A stretch of 64,000 nt of DNA, taken from the NCBI GenBank assembly GCA_945898725.1, contig CAMDIK010000004.1, positions 39,685 to 103,684 on the forward strand, in the 5' to 3' direction. This document shows, one piece after another, positions 8,744 to 17,300 of this stretch (within the stretch, counting starts at the first letter, position 1; each line of letters opens with the position of its first letter). A program made the position numbers and the translations under genes. This DNA comes from Rickettsia typhi. Lineage in GTDB: Bacteria > Pseudomonadota > Alphaproteobacteria > Rickettsiales > Deianiraeaceae. The notes below the pieces were generated by a model. It was not told where the DNA came from and searched no databases. It saw nothing but the letters and a program-made list of their open reading frames with translations.

Positions 8744-9264
8744 TTAGATTTAACATTGCATATTTGCCTATTCCACGGGGCTTTTGCTAAAACAATTGCA
8801 AGTCCGCAGAAGCCGCTTAACCCGGCAAAAACTAGCCCGCAACCAATTATTAACGGCATAAATGCAAAGTGAATATTTAAAAAATACGTCAAAAAAAATG
8901 CTAAAACCAGCACCATTCCAATTGTTATTTGCACTTGCCTGTCGAGTGGAATACATTGTTTTTCTGCTTTAATTACTGGGAATCCGGCTGCAATCCAGGC
9001 GTCTATTCCACCATCTAGGTTGAGATATTCACTATTATTTAATTTTGACAACACAGCCACAGACCTCCTTCCGCTTTTGCAGTGAAATATCATTTTTTGC
9101 CCTGAATTTACTGGAATTTTCGTAGGATGAAAATCTGAAGATGGCATAAGAATAGCACCATTAATTTTGACCGAGTGATGCTCAAATGGCTCACGCACGT
9201 CTATAATAACAGCATTATTTTTCGCCATTAATTCGCTTAATTCTTGAGCTGTAATATTGTTCAT
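8731..9264 (-). CDS. Membrane rhodanese with DUF2892 tail (YgaP-like)
   Basis: Sulfurtransferase of 177 residues. Rhodanese domain about 5-95, active-site loop FHCKSGRRS, then a C-terminal DUF2892 part with two membrane helices ending in a characteristic GLSGFCGLAIVLAKAPWN segment. E. coli YgaP has the same architecture. The frame is open from 9315, but the ATG at 9262-9264 starts the domain properly (MNNITAQELSEL), so I chose it. This is the first gene of the four-gene sulfide operon and is divergent from pgsA. Confidence 0.87.
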   Translation of the reverse strand: MNNITAQELSELMAKNNAVIIDVREPFEHHSVKINGAILMPSSDFHPTKIPVNSGQKMIFHCKSGRRSVAVLSKLNNSEYLNLDGGIDAWIAAGFPVIKAEKQCIPLDRQVQITIGMVLVLAFFLTYFLNIHFAFMPLIIGCGLVFAGLSGFCGLAIVLAKAPWNRQICNVKSNCSL

Positions 9265-9312
9265 ACTATCGCAAATACGATTATTATTACTGGTGATATA
9301 CGATATTAAAAG

Positions 9313-9332
9313 CAAGCAAAATTTGCATCTTG
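9313..9332. promoter_or_regulatory. Candidate operator dyad of the sulfide operon
   Basis: The 20-bp segment has CAAG/CTTG outer arms around GCAAA-A-TTTGC, about 49 bp upstream of the operon's first ATG and between it and pgsA. A further direct repeat ATACGAT occurs at 9275-9281 and 9298-9304. Sulfide operons elsewhere are controlled by BigR or CstR repressors that bind dyads. No regulator gene is in the window, so this is only a candidate. Confidence 0.28.
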
Positions 9333-9403
9333 ATAAAAATTAAATTAATTGCTTGAGAAATAAAAAATATACTATTAAATGAAGTTTGAATCTAGTGTGT
9401 AAA

Positions 9404-9964
9404 ATGCTAAAATATATACCTAATTTGATAACCATTCTGAGATTTGCACTGGTTCCGATTGTTTGTTTAACTGCGTTTTACGGATTTAAAAATGCCGATA
9501 TTGACTTGCAAATTATATCTTGCGCGCTTTTATTGTTGGCGATAATTTCTGATTTTTTAGATGGTTTTTTGGCAAGAATTTTAAATGCAGAGTCTGAATT
9601 TGGAAGATGCTTTGATAACATCGCCGATAAAGTGTTGAATATTACATTGATTTGCACATTGCTTTCTTTGCAAAAAATCTGGATTTTCCCAGCATTGATA
9701 GTTGTGTTTAGAGAAATTTTTGTATCAGCATTACGTGAATATGCGGCAATCAGCGGCAGGAGAATTGGCGTTGACATGTTTGGAAAAATCAAGACAACTT
9801 TCCAATTTTTTGGTCTTTTTTTGATTTTAAATACTGATATTTTTATACGCTATTTTGGTATTGATATTTATAATTTTGGCAACTATATTTTTTATATTTC
9901 TGCGATTTTATCGCTTCTTAGTTGCATTATATATATATTAAAATATTTTTCAAAAAATGTATGA
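9404..9964 (+). CDS. pgsA: CDP-diacylglycerol-glycerol-3-phosphate 3-phosphatidyltransferase
   Basis: Inner-membrane enzyme that makes phosphatidylglycerophosphate. The 186-residue product has several membrane helices and the CDP-alcohol phosphotransferase signature DGFLARILNAESEFGRCFD followed by NIAD, i.e. DG-x2-AR-x8-G-x3-D-x3-D complete. The frame is open from a TTG at 9386; the ATG at 9404 gives the usual MxxxPNLITxxR start and is preferred. It overlaps greA by ATGA. A weak promoter (TTAATT-17-TATACT, -10 at 9368-9373) lies upstream. Confidence 0.93.
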   Translation: MLKYIPNLITILRFALVPIVCLTAFYGFKNADIDLQIISCALLLLAIISDFLDGFLARILNAESEFGRCFDNIADKVLNITLICTLLSLQKIWIFPALIVVFREIFVSALREYAAISGRRIGVDMFGKIKTTFQFFGLFLILNTDIFIRYFGIDIYNFGNYIFYISAILSLLSCIIYILKYFSKNV

Positions 9965-10440
9965 CAGTAAAAAAACCAATAACCCAAGCCGGCTTTGATA
10001 AATTGCGCGCAGAAATCACTCATTTAACTGAAATTGAGCGCCCCGATATTGGAAGAATTGTTGCAGATGCAAGGGCATTGGGGGATTTAAGTGAGAATGC
10101 TGAATATCAAGCAAGTCGTGAAAAACAGCGCAATATTGAGGCTAAAATTCGCGCACTTCAGATGATTATGTCTGTTTCAGAGGTGGTAGACTGTAAAAAT
10201 ATTCCAGATAAGTCGCGTGTTCGCTTCGGCGCGAAGGTTGAGATTGTGGATGTTAAAACTGGCAAGGAGATTGAATTTACCATAGTATCCGCATATGAAT
10301 CTGATGTAAAGCAAAATTTAATTTCCATTGATGCACCAATTGCAAGGGGTTTAATTGGCAAGAAAATTGGCGATATTTGCAAGATAGAAATTGGAGATAA
10401 TGTGACTGAGGTTGAAGTTGAGAGTGTGGAATATTTGTAA
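9961..10440 (+). CDS. greA: Transcription elongation factor GreA
   Basis: Stimulates transcript cleavage by backtracked RNA polymerase. The 159-residue product has the N-terminal coiled coil with the acidic tip GDLSENAEY, whose Asp and Glu enter the polymerase secondary channel, and a C-terminal FKBP-like domain. The open frame begins at 9922, but the ATG at 9961 overlaps the pgsA stop by ATGA and gives a normal N-terminus (MTVKKPITQAGF), so I chose it. It ends 2 bp before the convergent tRNA-binding gene. Confidence 0.96.
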   Translation: MTVKKPITQAGFDKLRAEITHLTEIERPDIGRIVADARALGDLSENAEYQASREKQRNIEAKIRALQMIMSVSEVVDCKNIPDKSRVRFGAKVEIVDVKTGKEIEFTIVSAYESDVKQNLISIDAPIARGLIGKKIGDICKIEIGDNVTEVEVESVEYL

Positions 10441-10442
10441 AC

Positions 10443-10781
10443 CTATCCAAGGCGCGAGCCATTTTCAATTTCCCCTTTTGAGTCTATGCTGGTTAGAATT
10501 ACATTACCGTTATCTTGATAAAATCCAGTAATTAAAACTTCGGAGATAAACCCTGCAATATTTCTAGGCTTTAGATTAACGCATACCGCAACCTGCTTTC
10601 CTGTTAATTCATCTTTTGAATAGTTCGTAATTTGAGCCGAAGACCATTTTATTCCATATGAGCCACAGTCGAGTTTTACCTTGTATGTTGGTTTTTTTGC
10701 GCGATCAAAATCTAGAATCTCTAGGATGGTGGCAGAGCAGAAAATTACCTTAGAGAAATCAGAAAACTCAATCAATTCCAT
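10443..10781 (-). CDS. csaA: tRNA-binding OB-fold protein (CsaA/EMAP-type)
   Basis: Small 112-residue protein with the tRNA_bind OB fold of CsaA, the Arc1p/EMAPII domain and the MetRS C-terminus. Matching features include KKPTYKVKLDCG, the SSAQITNYS segment, GKQVAVCVNLKPRNIAG and EVLITGFY. CsaA acts as a dimer and has been described as an export-related chaperone; a role in tRNA handling is equally possible. It sits 8 bp downstream of rpsP and is probably cotranscribed with rpsD-rpsP. Confidence 0.8.
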   Translation of the reverse strand: MELIEFSDFSKVIFCSATILEILDFDRAKKPTYKVKLDCGSYGIKWSSAQITNYSKDELTGKQVAVCVNLKPRNIAGFISEVLITGFYQDNGNVILTSIDSKGEIENGSRLG

Positions 10782-10789
10782 TTTATTTA

Positions 10790-11107
10790 TTAACTAACAG
10801 CCTCTTTTTTAGGTTTTCTATTTTTGGTAGTTGAGATAGGGAATTTTTGTGAAACTTCAGCGCATTCCTTGAAATTTGATATTAATTTCACCACTCTTTC
10901 GGTTGGTTTTGCCCCCACTGAAACCCAGTATGATATTCTATCTGCTTTTACGGTGCAACGCTGGGTAACTTCTGCCAATAAAGGGCTATAAGTTCCAACA
11001 TTTTCAATAAATTTACCATCTCTCGGGGAAGTGGAATTTGCAACTACTATTCTGTAAACTGGATTACCTTTTTTACCACCTCTTGCAAGTCTAATTTTTA
11101 ATGCCAT
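10790..11107 (-). CDS. rpsP: 30S ribosomal protein S16
   Basis: Ribosomal protein of 105 residues. The N-terminus MALKIRLARGGKKGNPVYRIVVANS and the GKFIENVGTYSPL segment are typical S16. The usual rimM-trmD-rplS neighbours are absent here; instead rpsD lies 9 bp upstream and the tRNA-binding protein follows. Start at ATG 11105-11107. Confidence 0.97.
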   Translation of the reverse strand: MALKIRLARGGKKGNPVYRIVVANSTSPRDGKFIENVGTYSPLLAEVTQRCTVKADRISYWVSVGAKPTERVVKLISNFKECAEVSQKFPISTTKNRKPKKEAVS

Positions 11108-11116
11108 AACAATAAA

Positions 11117-11731
11117 TTACAATCTTCTTGAATAAAATCCTACAACCAGGTTCACCTTAATTTCTTTAGGGAATGGAATTTCTGTAAAACTAATATGTCT
11201 AATCACTTTTGCCTGAAATTTATCCTTGTCAACTTCTATATAATCCGGTGCTTTTCTTCCAGTTTGAGTTGTTGCCTCTATCAACAAAGAGTTGGTTTGA
11301 TATCCTGAATGAATTTCTACGATATCGCCAAGCTTTACATAGTAATTACATATATTCACCCTTTTCCCATTGACCAAAACATGTCCATGGGAAACCATTT
11401 GACGAGCAAGGAATATAGTTTTAGCAAATCCCGAGCGATAAACTATTGTTGGAAGTCTTGTTTCCAGTAAATTCGCCATACTGTCAATAATACTACCTTG
11501 CATTTGCTTTGCTTTTTTCATCAAAATAAACATTTGCTTTTCCTCCATAGCGTAGTGTATACGAAGGCGCTGTTTTTCAACCAATTTTTTACCAAATGGG
11601 CTACGTCTCTTTACCATTTGAGACGGACCATGCTGGCCTTTAGGGTAATTTTTTTTATTGATAGGATCTTTAGGATCTTCCCATATAAGTGCACACAACT
11701 TTCTTGAGTGCGATTCGTGTCTTCTTGGCAT
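11117..11731 (-). CDS. rpsD: 30S ribosomal protein S4
   Basis: Primary 16S rRNA-binding protein of 204 residues. The S4 RNA-binding domain is seen about residues 93-155 (LETRLPTIVYRSGFAKTIFLARQMVSHGHVLVNG is its core region, given here as start and end: from LETRLP to GHVLVNG). The C-terminus VVGFYSRRL is typical. The N-terminal zinc-binding cysteines found in some S4 proteins are missing (only one Cys near residue 13). It is transcribed with rpsP behind a promoter at about 11770-11800. Confidence 0.97.
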   Translation of the reverse strand: MPRRHESHSRKLCALIWEDPKDPINKKNYPKGQHGPSQMVKRRSPFGKKLVEKQRLRIHYAMEEKQMFILMKKAKQMQGSIIDSMANLLETRLPTIVYRSGFAKTIFLARQMVSHGHVLVNGKRVNICNYYVKLGDIVEIHSGYQTNSLLIEATTQTGRKAPDYIEVDKDKFQAKVIRHISFTEIPFPKEIKVNLVVGFYSRRL

Positions 11732-11769
11732 TACTTATAACAAAACTATATTTAGCAACTAAGATAGTA

Positions 11770-11800
11770 GTTATATCTATGCTAAAAAAATATTTGTCAA
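11770..11800 (-). promoter_or_regulatory. Promoter of rpsD-rpsP
   Basis: On the minus strand TTGACA (11800-11795), a 19-bp spacer and TATAAC (11775-11770) lie about 40 bp upstream of rpsD. The -35 is perfect, the -10 five of six; the long spacer lowers certainty. Confidence 0.5.
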
Positions 11801-11907
11801 GTGCTATTTTGCAAAAACAATTTTAATTTTACGCAAATAGCATAAACACCTAGTATTTACGCGGGAATTTGCAAAAAAATATAATTAATAAAAAGTGATT
11901 GTGAATT

Positions 11908-11984
11908 TGGTGGAGGAGAAGGGACTCGAACCCCCGACCCTCTGCGTGCAAGGCAGATGCTCTAGCCAACTGAGCTACACCCCC
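11908..11984 (-). tRNA. tRNA-Ala (UGC)
   Basis: Cloverleaf on the minus strand with 5' GGGGGTG at 11984-11978, D-arm GCTCAGTTGGCTAGAGC, anticodon arm TCTGC-CTTGCAC-GCAGA with anticodon TGC, T-arm around GTTCGAGT, and encoded CCA at 11910-11908. The acceptor stem has the G3-U70 pair that identifies tRNA-Ala. One mismatch (6-67) is seen in the acceptor stem. Confidence 0.97.
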
Positions 11985-11989
11985 AAATT

Positions 11990-12006
11990 CATTTCTAATA
12001 GAAATG
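11990..12006. repeat. 17-bp perfect palindrome upstream of tRNA-Ala
   Basis: CATTTCTA and TAGAAATG are exact inverted arms with one central base, 5 bp upstream of the mature 5' end of tRNA-Ala and 26 bp after the protease stop. It may be an operator, a processing hairpin in the precursor, or chance. A TTGCAT-18-TATTAG promoter-like pair overlaps it on the minus strand. Confidence 0.6.
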
Positions 12007-12032
12007 CAAAAAAATAATATGCAAGATATTTT

Positions 12033-13598
12033 TTATTTATTTTCTAAAGAATTGTAAAGTGAGAGAATTTCATTATACATAGGGTAATTTTGCGCATTTT
12101 CCTCCTGTAAAATTTCATACAAAATCTTGTAGGCTTTATTTTTTTCATTGCTAATTAGGTGTATTTCCGCGGAGCAAATAGCGTATAAATCTTTACGATT
12201 CAAGTTATTCGCCACGCTAATAAGCATTTTTCGCGAACTTATGTCATAAGGATCGGCCATTCTCAGCGAATTCATTATTTTAACAGCCTCTTGAATATCA
12301 TCATTTTGCCCATATCTTATAAGGCATGCGCCATATTCATATTCCAGCACGGGGTTATTTCGAATTTTATTGCGAGTTATAGACAAATATTCCCTGGCCT
12401 TGGAAATATTGGAAAGTGCACAGTAGGCTTGCCCGAGTAATTCCGCTATATATATATCGCCCGGGTGTGAATATATCAATTTTTCACCTATTTCTATGAC
12501 CTTTTCATACTCCCACTTGCCAAATTTCTCATACATCTCTTGATATTTGCTAAAAAAATCAACTTTGTTATGCAAACTTTCCGGCATTTTGCTGTATTTT
12601 GTTTCAATTTGCATAAATGGGGTATTTAGATAAAATCCGCGAATTTTTGCCTGAATTCTCTGAAATTTTAGCTCCAGTGGTGTATTATTTTCCATTCTAG
12701 TTCTATCTTCGCCTAGTAGAAAATTTTCAATAGTTTGCATTCTATATTGTGAAAGCGGGTGTGTTTGGAAAAAGCGGTAAAATTCACTAATTCCTTCAGT
12801 TTTCTTCGATGCAAAGCTCATAAAATCATACATTCCACGGGTAGAAATGCCGGATGCCTCAAGATATTTCATTGCCCGTAAGTCTGCCTCTTTTTCAAGA
12901 GATTGCGAAAAAGCAAGACTTGATTGCATTCCAATTCCACTTCCTGCAGCCGCCCCGCCTATAGCCGCCCCAATTCCACTTCCTGCAGCCGCCCCGCCAG
13001 CGCCAGCCATAAGTGAGACAAGCCCTATTAAAGACCCGGATACCAGGGCTTTTTGCCTTGCGTCCTCTTGATCCATTTGTTTTAGGATTAGATGCTTTCC
13101 TGCAATATGCCCAATTTCGTGAGCAATTATGTCAATCAGCATTGTTGTGTTATTATATGCCATAATTAGCCCTGTTGTTACAAATATTTTACTTACCCCG
13201 TCACGATCATACGAAACCCATGCGTTAAGCTGGGAAGATTCCACTAGGATAAATTCTGTGGTAATTTTATAAGTACTTTGCCGTTTTGAGTATACTCCCA
13301 GGGGCAACATATACCCCGTTGTATATGCATTTTTTGGCTTTGGAAGCTCCATTATAGGGTATGGCTTTCCACCATATCTTACACCAATATGTTTATAACT
13401 GGGCGCGGGCTGTTCGTCTTTATTCCCAATGTTATAAACTGGATATTGCTCTGCTAAATTTGCCTGAATTAATATTGGAGTTGCAAGTTCCTTGAGAAAA
13501 TTTTCCGTTTCAATATCTCTGATAATTTTCCCATCTTCCGCGAAAGACTTACCGCAATCTATTGCCAATATTGCAATTATTATAAGGAATTTTAGCAT
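12033..13598 (-). CDS. Periplasmic M48 metalloprotease with TPR tail (BepA-like)
   Basis: Exported protease of 521 residues. The signal peptide covers about 1-20 (MLKFLIIIAILAIDCGKSFA). The zinc motif HEIGH is at about 159-163, and the third ligand Glu lies in SLEKEADLRAMKYL near 238. A Gly/Ala-rich segment between them (about 187-218) contains a 13-residue tandem duplication. The C-terminal half (about 350-515) is helical with TPR-like periodicity. BepA/YfgC relatives guard outer-membrane protein assembly (LptD, BamA). The gene lies upstream of tRNA-Ala on the same strand and is well separated (154 bp) from the accessory region. Confidence 0.9.
   Translation of the reverse strand: MLKFLIIIAILAIDCGKSFAEDGKIIRDIETENFLKELATPILIQANLAEQYPVYNIGNKDEQPAPSYKHIGVRYGGKPYPIMELPKPKNAYTTGYMLPLGVYSKRQSTYKITTEFILVESSQLNAWVSYDRDGVSKIFVTTGLIMAYNNTTMLIDIIAHEIGHIAGKHLILKQMDQEDARQKALVSGSLIGLVSLMAGAGGAAAGSGIGAAIGGAAAGSGIGMQSSLAFSQSLEKEADLRAMKYLEASGISTRGMYDFMSFASKKTEGISEFYRFFQTHPLSQYRMQTIENFLLGEDRTRMENNTPLELKFQRIQAKIRGFYLNTPFMQIETKYSKMPESLHNKVDFFSKYQEMYEKFGKWEYEKVIEIGEKLIYSHPGDIYIAELLGQAYCALSNISKAREYLSITRNKIRNNPVLEYEYGACLIRYGQNDDIQEAVKIMNSLRMADPYDISSRKMLISVANNLNRKDLYAICSAEIHLISNEKNKAYKILYEILQEENAQNYPMYNEILSLYNSLENK
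12931..13008. repeat. 39-bp tandem repeat inside the M48 protease gene
   Basis: Two 39-bp units at 12931-12969 and 12970-13008; the first 29 bases are identical. They encode a repeated GGAAAGSGIG segment. This looks like a recent in-frame duplication in a Gly-rich hydrophobic loop. Confidence 0.85.
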
Positions 13599-13752
13599 AA
13601 AACACTTCTTGTGTGCCCAAAGGTTAGCTGCTGTATAATTGTTTGCAAGTTTTTTTTGTGCACAATTTACCCTTTAAGTTAATGACTATATTTTGCCTGC
13701 AATATAAAAATATGACAGGAAGATAACCAATTATACATAAAATAATATAAAA

Positions 13753-14136
13753 ATGATGGAATGTTTTTCAATTTTATTGCAAAAAATAAAGTTAATATCT
13801 TCGCTTGTAAGCTTGCCAAAATTTATTGTTGATAAAATAGAGCTATATAAAAAACGCAGCATATTTAAAGCATTATCAACGGATGCGCAAGATTTTTTAT
13901 TTAAAATTTTAGAAGAACCTGGTGATCGATATTATTTTAAGGGTAATTTTGAAAAAACTAATACGAAAATCTTGACAAATTTAAGCTCTAAGGGTATTAT
14001 ACGCACATTTACAGAGAGCAACGCTTTGGAGCAGAGAAGATTTTGTGTGATATCAGAGGCATATTTGCCCGTGGTTCAATATTATTATGTAAAACATACA
14101 GACAAAGATGTTAAAAACAGTAAAATGAGGTATTAA
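13753..14136 (+). CDS. Small protein, possible SieB-type C-terminal domain
   Basis: The 127-residue product is not confidently recognised. It starts at ATG 13753 after an A-rich leader. The N-terminus is amphipathic or weakly hydrophobic (about 1-27). The C-terminal half has a winged-helix-like layout: LSTDAQDFLFKIL, then GDRYYFKG, then KILTNLSSKGIIR and a final strand. The C-terminal domain of superinfection-exclusion protein B proteins has a similar order (LS..E..L..F, a short strand, then L...GI), but the membrane part typical of SieB is missing. It may be truncated or a different protein. It opens the accessory region on the plus strand. Confidence 0.5.
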   Translation: MMECFSILLQKIKLISSLVSLPKFIVDKIELYKKRSIFKALSTDAQDFLFKILEEPGDRYYFKGNFEKTNTKILTNLSSKGIIRTFTESNALEQRRFCVISEAYLPVVQYYYVKHTDKDVKNSKMRY

Positions 14137-14245
14137 TAAATGATGCACTTGAAAATTCACAACATTAGTTACCTCGGTTGGTATGGGAGTTTTTGCTTGC
14201 GTGCTACATAATGGCACTTTGACTACCCGTATTTGTAAAAAAGTC

Positions 14246-14273
14246 TTGACATTTGATATAAGTATGGTATAAT
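14246..14273 (+). promoter_or_regulatory. Perfect consensus sigma-70 promoter of the giant orphan gene
   Basis: TTGACA at 14246-14251, a 16-bp spacer and TATAAT at 14268-14273, both exact. The expected transcription start near 14280 leaves a leader of about 26 nt to the GTG at 14306. It is the best promoter in the window. Confidence 0.85.
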
Positions 14274-14305
14274 ATACTTGTATGTTTAGTGTGTAATATA
14301 TTAAA

Positions 14306-17300
14306 GTGAACTCTCCCAGTCCATCAAATCACGGTAATAAATCTCCATCAAACCATAAGCCAAATATCCACTCTAAGTTGAAAAAATCACCATTCAAGCC
14401 GATAGATCTAGGTGTAAGGCCTATGGGGGAGAAAGAGTGGTCGGATATGATCCCGAGCATGGCAGAATCGTTACTATATCCGAGTAAAGGATATGTACAT
14501 CCATTGATAAAGCCACTAAACACACCATCACCACCACAGAGTTTACTATTTGCAAGTAACGACCCTAATGTTGTGAGTCAAGCGTATATTGAGGCTATGT
14601 ACCTAATGTATCTCATAACTCGTCATAGAAATATTGCGCCTGCTGCAATTCTGGCCAAGCTAAGTCACATTATTAAAACACTTGCAAAATGTATGAAAGG
14701 CGAGGAGAAGTACGACTCAGCTATCATAAATAAACATCTGGAGGAGTTGTCTGGTTTTCGTGATGGACTTCTACTTGACTGGAGTGCGCGTGGATCAAGA
14801 CAGGCAGTTTGGAATAGATTACGTTGCCAGCAGGAGATCTGGAGCATGAAGTTCAACTTCCCTGGAGGTATATCAGAGGAGTTCGAGAAAAAGATAAAGA
14901 CGTTTGAACAGACGATGAAAGCAACACCTAAGGCAGATATTAAGACTTTCTTGCTGAAATCTGGGTATGACTCTTGTTGCGGTCTATGGGGGTTGATTAA
15001 GAATGACAATAGAACTGGGAAGATATGGGAGGTGGTATTGACGCGCATTCTAATCCCACGCGATCCAGAGTTTGTATTTGAGGTTTATCATTTTGTGGCG
15101 CCAAGCCTTCCCCGGCCTAAAGCTAAAGAGCATGAAGCGCTATTTGCTGCAATATGCTATACAGGTGGCCAATACACCCTTAGGTCCCCATTGGGTAATT
15201 GTCTGAAAATAACATCATTCAATCCCACAATACGTATCAAGGTGGAAGATCGCGGCGCGCTCATTAAGTTAATCATGGATCCCAAAGTTTTACCCATGGT
15301 GCTGTCACTGCTCGGCGTTTCTCCTTCGTCTGCTAGCAGCTTTGCTGTTGGATTGGGGTCTCAGAGCCCAGTGGAGCGTGCTAAGATAGATGAATGGTTA
15401 GCGAAGTGTAGTCAATCAATGGAAGAGTTGCGCGAGAGTCATGGCGAAATAAAATGTCAGATATATGATTGCGCTGAATTGATAGCTGATAAGATGAAGT
15501 ATTGGGAAGTAGCATCTCAAGGTGATTTTGCCAATGTAGTAAGCAGCATAGATGAATATCTGAAAATCACAGAGGATTTTAGCAATACCCTATCCGCTGG
15601 ATTGAGTAAACTTTATGACAACTGGAGCAAGCCTGGCTATACTGCTTACGCCGAGGTAATGACTAGGTTAAAGGTTTTAAGAAAGGAAATAAGTGATAAT
15701 AGCAACTTCAAATTAGTGTGTAGGCGCATGAATATAGAATGCATTGTTACCATAATTTATTGTGAGGGTGAATATAGAGTGTGCCCTGTGTTCAGACAAA
15801 TAAATACTTCACCAAGTACGTACATAATGCCAAAAATAACAGACGACTCAGTACGCATATTGCGCCGTCCGGATATATCAAACAATGATATAGATGTTTT
15901 GATGGATGAGAGTCATTCTTTTGAATATTATCCACGCGAAAGTGTTGTGCGCATAAATCACTCAGGAAGAGAAGTGGTATTTGTTACTGGTGAATGTAAT
16001 TGGCTCTTGCGCACGCGAAGCTTTATAGCTGTGCAGTCTAGGGAGTATAAAACAACAGAAACATTTTTAGAATTGGGGAAATGGCGCAAGCGTGAGAGCG
16101 TTCAAATAGGTGCGATGAGGCGTAACAGGGCATTGTTAGAGCAGGCAATACGTATATCAGAGAGCGAACCGCTTTCACTTATTCCCAATCGCCATCCTCC
16201 TCAAATACCCAATCCAGGAGTTGCTGGTGCTATGATGGATAATCCAGCACACATTAAACGCAGTGTTCAGAGTTGGGGGAGTGACATAGTGCTTAGAATA
16301 TCACAACTACCGCTTGGAGTAGTAGTACCTATTCGGCATCCTATTGCAGATGCAAATATGGATAACATGTTTGGCGTGAATGCTCCATTACATGGGGTGG
16401 GTGTGAATGTAAGAGGCGCATTTCCGCAGTTTTTCATATTTGTTTTCAACACTGCCACTAATGTGAGTGAGTGGATATCGTCAGATGCAGCAATGCCAGT
16501 AAATTCCGAAGCTTGGACGCTAAGAGGCAAACCCATTATTCGCATTAGTGATGTGATTGTGATAGTAATACATGGATCGGTAATGTGCGTATCAGAACCA
16601 CAGTTTGATGATGTGAAGCGTCTGGCAATGATATTTGATTTATTTCGCACAGCTAACCCTGAGGAATTGCTAGTACCGCGAGTGAACGTGCCTCAAAAGA
16701 TGGACGAGCTGAGATTGCGTTGTATGGCTGATGGCAATCTGCGGGCAATGTTTGAGACAGCCTCATTTAAAACTTTGAATGAGAATGCGTTGGTTCGCAC
16801 GCTACTAGGTGAGCAAAACGTGAAAGAGGTAGTTGTGGGAGTGTTAGTGGAAATGTACAAGAGAATTCTTGAATCAAGGTTTTCTGAATATACCAAGCTT
16901 GCTATGGGTAAGATTGTAATTCAGTTTTATACTGTAATAATGATAGATGGTGATCGTATGTGTTTTAAAGATCTCCAGGATATAGAATCGCAATTATCTA
17001 AGGTAATATCAGGGCACTCTTGTAAAGAAACATCACGTGCATCTGTTATATCTGATGCTAAGATGAGAGAACAAGATTTAAGTATCGAGATTCGAATGAG
17101 TGAAATCCGCTACAAGGTTCAAGCTAACTATGAACGTATAAATTTCTTGATGCAGAGCCGAAGCGACCCTAGAATCTCTACAGAGAACCTCCGCACTCCA
17201 GAGGCAGGCAAGGTGAGGGATGGAATGGATCGTGAAGTTTGTGATGCATTTGGCACAATTCAAGAAAATTGGTGCGCATTATGTCATATGATGAGGGGTG

